Positions 7,826-15,881 of a stretch of 64,000 nucleotides of DNA are shown here, in pieces; position 1 is the stretch's first letter, and each line of letters opens with the position of its first letter. The position numbers and the translations under genes were made by a program. The DNA comes from Candidatus Rhodoferax odensensis (GTDB lineage Bacteria; Pseudomonadota; Gammaproteobacteria; Burkholderiales; Burkholderiaceae_C), in assembly GCA_016718405.1 (NCBI GenBank), contig JADKDJ010000003.1:186001-250000 (forward strand), read 5' to 3'. The notes below the pieces were generated by a model. That model had not been told where the DNA came from and did not search any database. It worked only from the letters and a program-made list of their open reading frames with translations.

Positions 7826-8614
7826 ATGACGCCGGCCACCACCCGTTCCGACCCCCCCACGCCCGTGAAGACGCTGCGCAGCGATGGTATTGAGGCCCGC
7901 AATCGCCTGCTTGACGCGGCCTTGGCGCTGTTCGCTGAAAAGGGCTACGCCAAGACCTCGACCCGCGAGATCGCCTTGGCAGCGCAGATCAACATCGCCT
8001 CCATCAGCTACTACTTTGGCGACAAGGCTGGCCTGTACAAGGCGGTATTTACCGACCCACGCAGCAACCCCAGCGTGTCGCCCGACCAGATCGACGATGC
8101 CAATCGGCCGCTGGAATGGGCGCTGGGCAATCTGATGCGCAGTTTTGTGGAACCTCTCAAGCAGGGCCACCTGGTTCAGCAGTGCATGAAGCTGCACTTG
8201 CGCGAGATGCTGGAACCGACCGGCGTCTGGCAGGAGGAAGTGGACTGCAGCATCAAGCCCGCGCATCAGGCCTTGGTCGTTGCACTGTGCCGTCACTTGG
8301 GTCTTGCGGCACCGGATGACGACATCCACCGCCTGGCCCTGTCGATTGCCGGCCTGGGCGTCATGCTGCAAGTCTGCACGGACGTCACCACTTCGGTGCG
8401 GCCCGGTCTGATCGCCTCGCACGCCGCGCTCGATGTCTATTGCGAACGGCTGGTCGGCTACGCCATGGCGCTCACCGACGCTGAAGCGGTGCGTCGCGCG
8501 TTGCCCATCAGACCTGCTGCCGCGAAAAAGGCAACAGCCACGCCATCCAAAAGGCCCCCGACTCTTGCGCCATCCCCGGCCAGACGTTCCAGGCACAAAA
8601 CAACACCAACATGA
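7826..8614 (+). CDS. TetR/AcrR family regulator of the adjacent RND efflux operon (CerR-type C-terminus)
   Basis: A 262-residue repressor. Residues 21-65 hold the TetR DNA-binding domain ('RNRLLDAALALFAEKGYAKTSTREIALAAQINIASISYYFGDKAGLYKAVF'). The C-terminal ligand domain ('HLREMLEPTGVWQEEVDCSIKPAHQALV...LSIAGLGVMLQVCTDV') resembles the CerR/DUF1956 group. The last 45 residues are a basic Lys/Arg/Pro tail. The stop overlaps the start of the outer-membrane efflux gene, so the regulator is the first gene of the efflux operon and is probably autoregulated from the palindrome at 7781-7808. The inducer is unknown. Confidence 0.9.
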   Translation: MTPATTRSDPPTPVKTLRSDGIEARNRLLDAALALFAEKGYAKTSTREIALAAQINIASISYYFGDKAGLYKAVFTDPRSNPSVSPDQIDDANRPLEWALGNLMRSFVEPLKQGHLVQQCMKLHLREMLEPTGVWQEEVDCSIKPAHQALVVALCRHLGLAAPDDDIHRLALSIAGLGVMLQVCTDVTTSVRPGLIASHAALDVYCERLVGYAMALTDAEAVRRALPIRPAAAKKATATPSKRPPTLAPSPARRSRHKTTPT

Positions 8615-10029
8615 TGATTTCGCACGCCGTTCGTACGCTGGCCCCAGTGGCCACCGCGCTGGCACTGTCCGCCTGCGCCAGTTTCATGCCCCCCACCCAC
8701 GTAGAGCGGGTGGTCCCTGCGCAATGGCACGCGCCGCTGCCGCACCAAGGCACGGTCGGGTCTCTGACCCAATGGTGGCAGCAGCAAGGCGACCCGCTGT
8801 TGGTGGAGCTGATCGCCGCCGCACAAGCCGTCAGCCCAACCATTGCGCAAGCCCTGGCACGCGTAGAGGCGGCCCGCGCGCAGCAGGCCCTAGCCCACTC
8901 CGCGCTGGTGCCCAACCTCAGTACCCAGATATGGGGTAGCCGCGGCGTGAGCCAGCCCGGCCTGCCAGCCACCACCACACAACAAGCTGGCCTACAAGCC
9001 CAATGGGAAATCGACTTGGTCGGCGCCAACCGCGCGGTCAGCCGCGCCGCCTTGGCCAACGTGGAGGGAAGCCAGGCCCAGTGGCATGACGCGCGCGTAT
9101 CGGTGGCGGCCGAGGTGGCCAATCTGTACTACAGCCTGTCGAGCTGCACGCGCCAACTGGCGCTCGCGCAGCGCGACGCGGCCTCGCGCCAGGAGACTGC
9201 GCGACTGACCGACATCAACACCAAGGCAGGCTTCTTGGCCCCTGCCGTTGCCGCCATGGCACGCGCCAGTGCGGCCGACGGCAACGCCCGCTTGACGCAA
9301 CAACGCGCCCTGTGCGAGCTCGATGCCAAGGCGATGGTCGCGTTGACTGCCGTGGCTGAGCCAGAGTTGAAGAAGAAACTGGCTGCAGCACTTACCACAC
9401 CTGTGCAGGCAGCTCCTGTTTCCGTAGCAAGCGTGCCCGCCCAGACGATTGCCCAGCGCCCCGATGTATTTGCCGCCGAGCGCGATGTGATGGTTGCCAG
9501 CGCCCAAGTGGGTGCCGCCAAGGCGCAGCGCCTGCCGCGCCTGAGCCTGGCGGGTTCGATTGCGGGCACGCGCCTGCGCACCGACGGCGTCAACACGGAT
9601 GGCACCACCTGGTCCTTTGGCCCCTTGGCTTTAAGCCTGCCGCTGTTTGACGGCGGCCAACGCGCGGCGGCGGTCACCTCGTCCGAGGCCAACTACCGCG
9701 CCGTGGTGACGGCTTACCAAGGCAAGGTGCGCCAAGCCGTGCGCGAAGTGGAAGAAGCTCTGGTCACCCTGCACAGCACCGAGGCGCGCAGCAAAGACGC
9801 CAAGGTGTCCACCCAGGGCTATGCCGAGTCACTGGCCGCGACCCAGTCCCGCTTTGGCCAGGGCCTGGCCAGCCTGGTGGAATTGGAGGACGCGCGGCGC
9901 AGCGCGCTGGCCTCTGAGTCCGCCCAGCTCGGCCTGGAGCTCGAGCGCAACCGCGCGTGGGTAGCGCTGTACCGCGCAGTGGGCGGCGGCTTTGAACCCG
10001 ACCCCGCTGGGCAGACCACCACGCGCTGA
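8611..10029 (+). CDS. NodT-family outer-membrane efflux lipoprotein (RND system)
   Basis: A 472-residue TolC-like channel. The signal peptide ends in a lipobox (ALSAC, Cys22), and two repeated coiled-coil halves follow, each with the OEP pattern ('WWQQQGDPLLVELIAAAQAVSPTIAQALARVEAAR' and 'TIAQRPDVFAAERDVMVASAQVGAAKAQRLPRLSLAGSI'). 'FDGGQRAAAV' and 'VREVEEALVTL' are further family marks. It overlaps the TetR stop by four bases and precedes the membrane-fusion gene, giving the order regulator, channel, adaptor, pump. It supplies the outer-membrane exit duct of the tripartite pump. Confidence 0.92.
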   Translation: MMISHAVRTLAPVATALALSACASFMPPTHVERVVPAQWHAPLPHQGTVGSLTQWWQQQGDPLLVELIAAAQAVSPTIAQALARVEAARAQQALAHSALVPNLSTQIWGSRGVSQPGLPATTTQQAGLQAQWEIDLVGANRAVSRAALANVEGSQAQWHDARVSVAAEVANLYYSLSSCTRQLALAQRDAASRQETARLTDINTKAGFLAPAVAAMARASAADGNARLTQQRALCELDAKAMVALTAVAEPELKKKLAAALTTPVQAAPVSVASVPAQTIAQRPDVFAAERDVMVASAQVGAAKAQRLPRLSLAGSIAGTRLRTDGVNTDGTTWSFGPLALSLPLFDGGQRAAAVTSSEANYRAVVTAYQGKVRQAVREVEEALVTLHSTEARSKDAKVSTQGYAESLAATQSRFGQGLASLVELEDARRSALASESAQLGLELERNRAWVALYRAVGGGFEPDPAGQTTTR

Positions 10030-10096
10030 GGCAGCGCGCGCCCTGCGCCCTGGCCCCACCAACATCCGATCCATCCTGCACGCTTTTTGATTTTTG

Positions 10097-11338
10097 ATGC
10101 GACGCGAGACCACCACCATGAACCTCCAATCAACGCCAATCATTGCCCGCAAGCTACCCGTCAAACCGCTGACCTTGGGCCTCATCACCAGCGGCGTGAT
10201 CACGCTGGCCGCGCTGGGCCTGTTTGTCTCGCGCAGCCAAGCTGCGGATGCCACCAAACCCGGCGCAACCGCCAAGCCTGCACTCAGCGTCTCCTTGACC
10301 CAGGCCAGGCAAAACATGCTCGGCGTCAAACTGGCCGCCAACGGCGGCGTGGCCGCTTGGCAGGAAGCCAGCATCGGCGCCGAAGCCAACGGCCTGCGGG
10401 TGGCCGAACTGCACGCCAATGTGGGCGACAGCGTCAAGCGCGGCCAGTTGTTGGCCAGCTTTGCGGCCGAGAGCGTGCAAGCCGATGTGGCACTGGCCCG
10501 CGCCGCCGTGGCGGAGGCCCAGGCCAATGCCCTGGAGGCAGCCGCCAACGCCGACCGCGCACGCGCCGTGCAGGGCAGCGGCGCCATCAGCGCCCAGCAG
10601 ATCAACCAGTACCTGACGCAGGAACAGACCGCCAAGGCGCGTGTCGCCTCGGCCCAAGCGCAACTCGATGCACAGTTGCTGCGCCTGAAAAACACGCAAC
10701 TCGTGGCGCCCGATAGCGGGATCATCTCGGCCCGCATGGCGACCGTGGGCTCGGTCGTGGGTGCCGGCGCAGAGATGTTCAAACTGATTCGCCAAGGCCG
10801 CCTGGAATGGCGTGGCGAGGTCATCTCCGCCGAGCTGGACCGCATCACACCCGGCACCCTTGTGCTGGTCACCGCACCCAGCGGCGCTCAACTCAAGGGC
10901 AAGGTGCGCATGCTGGCACCCACGGTTGATGCGGTCACCCGCAACGGCATGGTCTTCGTCGACTTGCCCACCCCGGTGTCGGGTGTGGCAGCCAGTTTCA
11001 AGCCTGGCATGTTTGCGCGTGGCGAGTTCGAGCTGGGAAGCTCAGGCGCACTCACGGTGCCGCAAACAGCCGTGGTGGTGCGCGATGGTTTCAGTTACGT
11101 CTCCCGCGTGGGCGCCGACAACCGCGTCAGCCAACTCAGGGTGCAGACTGGGCGCGTGGTGGGCGACCAAGTTGAGATAAAGAGTGGCATCCAGCCCGAA
11201 GACAAACTGGTGGCCAGCGGGGGTGGGTTCTTGAGCGACGGCGATCTGGTCAAGGTGGTCGACGCCACCAAGCCGCCAGTCGCAACGCCAAGCAGCGCCC
11301 CGGCAGCGGCAAGACCGACCTCGGCAACCAGCAAATAG
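10097..11338 (+). CDS. RND efflux periplasmic adaptor (membrane fusion protein)
   Basis: About 413 residues. One N-terminal membrane anchor (about residues 20-42), then the usual barrel-sandwich, hairpin and beta-barrel order: 'EANGLRVAELHANVGDSVKRGQLLASF' is the first lipoyl-like half, an Ala/Gln-rich alpha-hairpin follows, and 'QLVAPDSGIISARMATVGSVVGAGAEMFKLI' closes it. The C-terminus is Ala/Pro-rich. Start options are ATG at 10097 or 10118; the latter begins MNLQS and is equally compatible with the anchor. The stop lies 12 bases before the pump gene. It links the inner-membrane pump to the NodT channel. Confidence 0.9.
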   Translation: MRRETTTMNLQSTPIIARKLPVKPLTLGLITSGVITLAALGLFVSRSQAADATKPGATAKPALSVSLTQARQNMLGVKLAANGGVAAWQEASIGAEANGLRVAELHANVGDSVKRGQLLASFAAESVQADVALARAAVAEAQANALEAAANADRARAVQGSGAISAQQINQYLTQEQTAKARVASAQAQLDAQLLRLKNTQLVAPDSGIISARMATVGSVVGAGAEMFKLIRQGRLEWRGEVISAELDRITPGTLVLVTAPSGAQLKGKVRMLAPTVDAVTRNGMVFVDLPTPVSGVAASFKPGMFARGEFELGSSGALTVPQTAVVVRDGFSYVSRVGADNRVSQLRVQTGRVVGDQVEIKSGIQPEDKLVASGGGFLSDGDLVKVVDATKPPVATPSSAPAAARPTSATSK

Positions 11339-11350
11339 GAAGCAACTCGT

Positions 11351-14300
11351 ATGAACGTATCTGCTTGGTCGATCAAGAACCCCATCCCGGCAGTGATGCT
11401 GTTTGTGCTGCTGACGCTGGCGGGCATCATGTCCTTCAAGGCCATGAAGGTGCAGCAGTTCCCGGACCTGGAGCTGCCCACGGTCACCGTATCAGCCAGC
11501 CTGCCCGGTGCTGCGCCGGCGCAGCTCGAAACCGAAGTGGCCCGCAAGCTCGAAAACGCCATTGCACCGCTGCAGGGTCTGAAAAACATCTACACCAATG
11601 TGCAGGATGGCAGCGTCACGGTGACGGCCGAGTTCCGCCTGGAAAAGCCCACGCAGGAAGCGGTGGACGACGTGCGCAGTGCCGTGCAACAAGTGCGCAG
11701 CGACTTGCCCAGCGACTTGCGTGACCCCATTGTCAGCAAGATGAACCTGTCAGGCTCGCCCATACTGGCCTTCACGCTGCGCTCCGGCCGCATGGACGAC
11801 GAGGCCCTGAGCTGGTTTGTGGACAACACCATCTCGCGTGCGCTATTGGGTGTGCGTGGCGTGGGCTCGGTGGCCCGCGTCGGCGGCGTGACGCGGGAGG
11901 TGCAGGTGGCGCTGGACCCCCTCAAACTGCAGGCCCTGGGTGCCACCGCAGCCGATATCTCGCGGCAGCTCAAACAAGTGCAGCTTGATGCCGCCGGAGG
12001 CCGTGCCGACCTGGGTGGCTCCGAGCAGCCCATGCGCACACTGGCTACCGTGGCAACCGTGGACGAACTGGCGCGCCTGGAGCTCAGTTTGTCCAGCGGC
12101 AAGCGCGTGCGCCTCGATGAGATTGCCACGGTTCAAGACACGGTGGCCGAGCAACGCAGCTTTGCCACGCTCAACGGTAAACCGGTGGTGGGTTTTGAGA
12201 TCACCCGCAGCAAGGGCGCCAGTGAGGTGGAAGTGGGTTCGGCGGTGCACAAGGCGCTGGCCGAGCTGAAGGCGCAACACCCCGATCTGGAACTGACCCA
12301 GGCCTTTGACTTTGTGACCCCGGTGCAGGAGGAGTTCGACGCCTCCATGACCATGCTGTACGAAGGCGCTGTGCTGGCGGTGATCGTGGTCTGGTTCTTT
12401 TTGCGCAGCTGGCGCGCCACGCTGGTGTCGGCCGTGGCGCTGCCGCTGTCGGCGATTCCCGCTTTCATTGGCATGCACTACATGGGCTTCACCACCAATG
12501 TGGTGACCTTGCTGGCGCTGTCCCTGGTCATCGGTATCTTGGTGGACGACGCGATTGTGGAAGTGGAGAACATCGAGCGCCACCTGCGCATGGGCAAGAC
12601 ACCCTACCAGGCGGCGATGGAAGCGGCAGATGAAATCGGCCTGGCCGTGATCGCCACCACCTTTGCGCTGATCGCGGTGTTCCTGCCCACCGCGTTCATG
12701 GATGGCGTGGTCGGCAAGTTCTTCAAGCAGTTTGGCTGGACCGCCGTGTTTGCGGTGTTCGCATCCCTGATGGTCGCCCGGGTGCTCACGCCCATGATGG
12801 CGGCCTATATCTTGAAGCCGTCCACCCACGAGCACGAGGAGCCGATGTGGATGCCGCTGTACCTGAAGATCACGCGCTGGACGCTGCACCACCGCTGGAT
12901 CACCATGTTTGCGGCGATTGGCTTCTTTATCGGCTCGCTGATGCTGGTTCCGCTGATTCCCAGTGGCTTCATTCCGCCCGATGACAACTCGCAAACTCAG
13001 GTCTACCTGGAGCTGCCGCCCGGTACCACCTTGGCACAAACCAAAGTCGCGGCCGAGCAGGCGCGCGCGATGATCGGCAAGGTGGCGCACGTGAAAAGCG
13101 TCTACTCCACCGCTGGCGGTGGCACGGTCGGTTCGGACCCTTTCGCCGGTGGCGCCAGCACCGAAGTACGCAAGGCCACGCTCACCGTGCTGCTCGAAGA
13201 ACGCGGCAAACGCCCCCGCAAGCAGGTGATCGAGAGCGAGATGCGCACCGCCTTGTCCGAGCTGCCGGGTGCGCGCTTCAAGGTTGGCCTGGGTGGCTCG
13301 GGCGAAAAATACCAGCTCGCACTCAAGGGCGACGACCCCGTGGCCCTGGCGCAGGCCGCGGCGGCAGTGGAGAAGGACTTGCGCAAGATCCCTGGCCTGG
13401 GCAACATTTCTTCGAGCGCCAGCCTGACGCGCGCCGAGGTCGCGATTCGTCCCGACTTCGCTCGCGCCGCCGACCTGGGCGTGACCAGCGCCGCGATTGC
13501 CGAGACCCTGCGCATCGCCACCGTGGGTGACTACGAATCGGCGCTGCCCAAGCTCAACCTGAGCCAGCGCCAGGTGCCCATCGTCGTCAAGCTCGCCACC
13601 GACTCGCGCCAGGACCTGGAGTTGCTGGGGCGCCTGATGGTGCCCGGCGTCAAGGGCCCGGTGATGCTGAGCCAGGTGGCCAGCTTCGAGATGTCGGGCG
13701 GCCCGGCAGTGGTGAGCCGCCTGAACCGGGTGCGCAATGTCAACTTCGAGGTGGAGTTATCGGGCGTGCCGTTGGGCGAGCTGACCGATGCCGTGGCCAA
13801 ACTGCCCAGTATTCAGAACCTGCCCGCCGGTGTGCAGCAACTCGAGATCGGCGACGCCGAAGTGCAGGCGGAGATGGTGGCCGGCTTTGGCATGGCCATG
13901 ATGACCGGTGTGCTGTGCATCTACATCGTGCTGGTGCTCTTGTTCAAGGATTTCCTGCACCCGATCTCCATCCTGCCCTCGGTCATCTTGTCTTTTGGCG
14001 GTGCGTTTCTCGGTCTGCTGGTTAGCGGCAAGATGCTGTCGATGCCGTCTTTCATCGGTCTGGTGATGCTGATCGGGGTGTCGACCAAGAACTCCATTTT
14101 GCTGGTGGACTACGCCATCATGGCGCGCCGTGACTTTGGCATGATGCGCTTCGAGGCCTTGCTCGACGCCTGCCACAAACGCGCGCGCCCGATCATCATG
14201 ACCACCATCGCCATGGTGGCGGGCATGATGCCACTGGTGATAGGCCTAGGCGACGCCGACAACAGCTTTCGCGCACCCATGGCGGCGGCGGTGATTGGCG

Positions 14301-14458
14301 GCCTGATCACGTCCACCATCCTGAGCCTGCTGGTGACACCGAGCTTCTTCTCGATCGTGGATGACATCGAACACGTCGTCGGTCGCACCAAGCGGCGTTT
14401 GCTGCGGCAAAAGGACAACTCGGCAGCAGTACCGGTGGTGGCCCCAGAGCTTCCTTGA
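11351..14458 (+). CDS. RND efflux inner-membrane transporter (HAE1-like)
   Basis: A 1035-residue proton-driven pump, normal length for the family. TM1 is at about residues 12-32, large periplasmic loops follow TM1 and TM7, and two six-helix bundles are visible. 'GILVDDAIVEVENIERH' in TM4 carries the paired Asp residues of the proton relay, and 'GVSTKNSILLVDYA' is the matching TM10 region. 'FKQFGWTAVFAVFASLMVARVLTPMMAAY' is TM6. An AGGA site precedes the ATG. The substrate cannot be deduced: the sequence is closer to the hydrophobe/amphiphile group than to heavy-metal CzcA pumps. Confidence 0.93.
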   Translation: MNVSAWSIKNPIPAVMLFVLLTLAGIMSFKAMKVQQFPDLELPTVTVSASLPGAAPAQLETEVARKLENAIAPLQGLKNIYTNVQDGSVTVTAEFRLEKPTQEAVDDVRSAVQQVRSDLPSDLRDPIVSKMNLSGSPILAFTLRSGRMDDEALSWFVDNTISRALLGVRGVGSVARVGGVTREVQVALDPLKLQALGATAADISRQLKQVQLDAAGGRADLGGSEQPMRTLATVATVDELARLELSLSSGKRVRLDEIATVQDTVAEQRSFATLNGKPVVGFEITRSKGASEVEVGSAVHKALAELKAQHPDLELTQAFDFVTPVQEEFDASMTMLYEGAVLAVIVVWFFLRSWRATLVSAVALPLSAIPAFIGMHYMGFTTNVVTLLALSLVIGILVDDAIVEVENIERHLRMGKTPYQAAMEAADEIGLAVIATTFALIAVFLPTAFMDGVVGKFFKQFGWTAVFAVFASLMVARVLTPMMAAYILKPSTHEHEEPMWMPLYLKITRWTLHHRWITMFAAIGFFIGSLMLVPLIPSGFIPPDDNSQTQVYLELPPGTTLAQTKVAAEQARAMIGKVAHVKSVYSTAGGGTVGSDPFAGGASTEVRKATLTVLLEERGKRPRKQVIESEMRTALSELPGARFKVGLGGSGEKYQLALKGDDPVALAQAAAAVEKDLRKIPGLGNISSSASLTRAEVAIRPDFARAADLGVTSAAIAETLRIATVGDYESALPKLNLSQRQVPIVVKLATDSRQDLELLGRLMVPGVKGPVMLSQVASFEMSGGPAVVSRLNRVRNVNFEVELSGVPLGELTDAVAKLPSIQNLPAGVQQLEIGDAEVQAEMVAGFGMAMMTGVLCIYIVLVLLFKDFLHPISILPSVILSFGGAFLGLLVSGKMLSMPSFIGLVMLIGVSTKNSILLVDYAIMARRDFGMMRFEALLDACHKRARPIIMTTIAMVAGMMPLVIGLGDADNSFRAPMAAAVIGGLITSTILSLLVTPSFFSIVDDIEHVVGRTKRRLLRQKDNSAAVPVVAPELP

Positions 14459-14622
14459 GCCCCATGACCCAGACTGGGGGCGAGATTGAACGATCCCCAC
14501 ACGGCGCGGGCTTTGCCCGGGCGGGCCGGTCCAACTGCAGTCTCCAGCTTGAAATACGTCGACGCGCGGTCTATGGTTACGACGTGGGGCTTGAACCCAA
14601 GCTAGAGAGAAAGGTCTGGGCT

Positions 14623-14865
14623 ATGTCTGGTTACCCTGTCGTTGAACAAGACGGTTACTGCGCATCCGTGTCCACAGAAAAAGAGCCCACCCACCGCTGG
14701 CGGGCTTGGGTGTCCTTGGAGCGCGACGGCGAGGCAGACCACGCGATGGCGAGCCTGGCGGCCGCGCACCGCGTGCCCAATGACTACCCCAGCGAAGAGA
14801 GGGCCTTGGCCGCTGGCTACGAGTATGCCCGTGAGCTGATTGCCAAGGGACAGGCGCTGCGCTGA
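14623..14865 (+). CDS. Small hypothetical protein
   Basis: An 80-residue acidic soluble protein with a likely ribosome site (GAAAGG) upstream of the ATG. 'EPTHRWRAWVSLERDGEADHA' and 'YPSEERALAAGYEYARELIAKG' suggest a small alpha/beta fold. A longer in-frame start at 14455 overlaps the pump gene and encodes Arg-rich, unlikely sequence. Conserved-looking but unassigned. Confidence 0.55.
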   Translation: MSGYPVVEQDGYCASVSTEKEPTHRWRAWVSLERDGEADHAMASLAAAHRVPNDYPSEERALAAGYEYARELIAKGQALR

Positions 14866-14885
14866 GCGTCCAGCGACGCACTGCG

Positions 14886-15677
14886 TCACTCGTGACGATA
14901 ACTGAAGGTCTCAAACAAGCCCACTACACGCTCTAGCAGTTCAGGGCCGACCAAGCCTGTTGTGGCAGCCCTGGCCAACGTGACTTCGGTGCACCCGACT
15001 GCGCGAAACTGCTGCACCGCGTAGTGGCGCACGCCCATGTTGCTCAGGCTTTGAGCCAGCGCGAAGATGTCCGCTTCGGTGTGCAACTGCGGATGCACCG
15101 TGGTACGAAACTCGTGCGCGACGCCGCTGGCCAGCACCAGTTCGGCACTGGCCAAGGCGTGGCGGGCGCTGTCGGTGATGCGGGTGACGGCGTCGTACGC
15201 TTCAAACCCGGCCTTGATGTCCATGCCCACCCAGTCGACCAGCGGCAGCACCTCGGCCAGGCGACGCGGGTAAGTGCCAGCGGTATGCAGCCCAACACCG
15301 AAGCCCAGCGAGCGCACCTCTCGCATGGCCTGCGCCAAGGCCGCGTCGATGGTGGGTTCGCCGCCACTGAAGACCACTGCATCGAGCAGCCCCACGCGGC
15401 GGCGCAGGCGCGCCAGAACTTGCTCCCAGGTCAGGGCATCGGCGCCGGTACGCGTTTGCAGATGGGGGTTGTGGCAGTAGCCGCAACGCCAGGGGCAGCC
15501 CTGCACAAACACCACGGCGGCGAGTTTGCCGGGATAGTCGGTAGCACTGAAGGGCGTTACGCCGCCTACCTTCAGCGACTTCGCCGGGTACTCAGCGTCT
15601 TCGCGCCAAGGCGCTGGCGCGGGTTCAGGCGGCCAAGGTCGGTCGGCAGCTGCGTTCGGTGAAGTAAGTACGCTCAT
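14886..15677 (-). CDS. nrdG: Anaerobic ribonucleoside-triphosphate reductase activating protein
   Basis: A radical-SAM activase of about 263 residues. The cluster motif is C61-PWR-C65-GY-C68, followed by HNP, and 'VVFSGGEPTID' is the SAM-binding GGE motif. 'VGGVTPFSATDYPGKLAAVVFVQGCPW' matches the N-terminus of NrdG-type activases of the longer class, which use SAM and a 4Fe-4S cluster to make the glycyl radical on the reductase. The ATG at 15677 has AAGG upstream and overlaps the glycyl-radical gene by 53 bases, so translation is probably coupled. Last gene of the nrd operon. Confidence 0.92.
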   Translation of the reverse strand: MSVLTSPNAAADRPWPPEPAPAPWREDAEYPAKSLKVGGVTPFSATDYPGKLAAVVFVQGCPWRCGYCHNPHLQTRTGADALTWEQVLARLRRRVGLLDAVVFSGGEPTIDAALAQAMREVRSLGFGVGLHTAGTYPRRLAEVLPLVDWVGMDIKAGFEAYDAVTRITDSARHALASAELVLASGVAHEFRTTVHPQLHTEADIFALAQSLSNMGVRHYAVQQFRAVGCTEVTLARAATTGLVGPELLERVVGLFETFSYRHE

Positions 15678-15828
15678 GGAACTCGCCCTTCTTGCCCGTG
15701 TTGAAGGACGCCATCGGGCGGTGGTAGCCCATGACGCGCGTCCACACCTCGCAGCGTTGGCGTTCGTCGTCACGCAGAACGACGGGAGCCGCCTCAGTGG
15801 CGCGGCTTATTTCTTGTGTTTCGATCAT
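15625..15828 (-). CDS. Stand-alone glycyl-radical domain of class III ribonucleotide reductase (split NrdD C-terminus)
   Basis: A 67-residue protein with an AGGAG ribosome site. 'WTRVMGYHRPMASFNTGKKGEFHERTYF' matches the C-terminal glycyl-radical loop of NrdD proteins (general pattern R-x-x-GY-R-P...N-GK--E---R), and Gly34 in VMGY is the expected radical site. The large subunit just upstream ends at its zinc ribbon and lacks this loop, so the two genes together make one complete reductase. The gene lies between the large subunit and the activase. Other free-standing glycyl-radical domains exist (GrcA/YfiD), but the operon context argues for NrdD here. Confidence 0.8.
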   Translation of the reverse strand: MIETQEISRATEAAPVVLRDDERQRCEVWTRVMGYHRPMASFNTGKKGEFHERTYFTERSCRPTLAA

Positions 15829-15881
15829 GGTGTGGTCTCCTAGATGGTTGTGTCAACGGTTTGCAAGAGTCTTCAATCTGC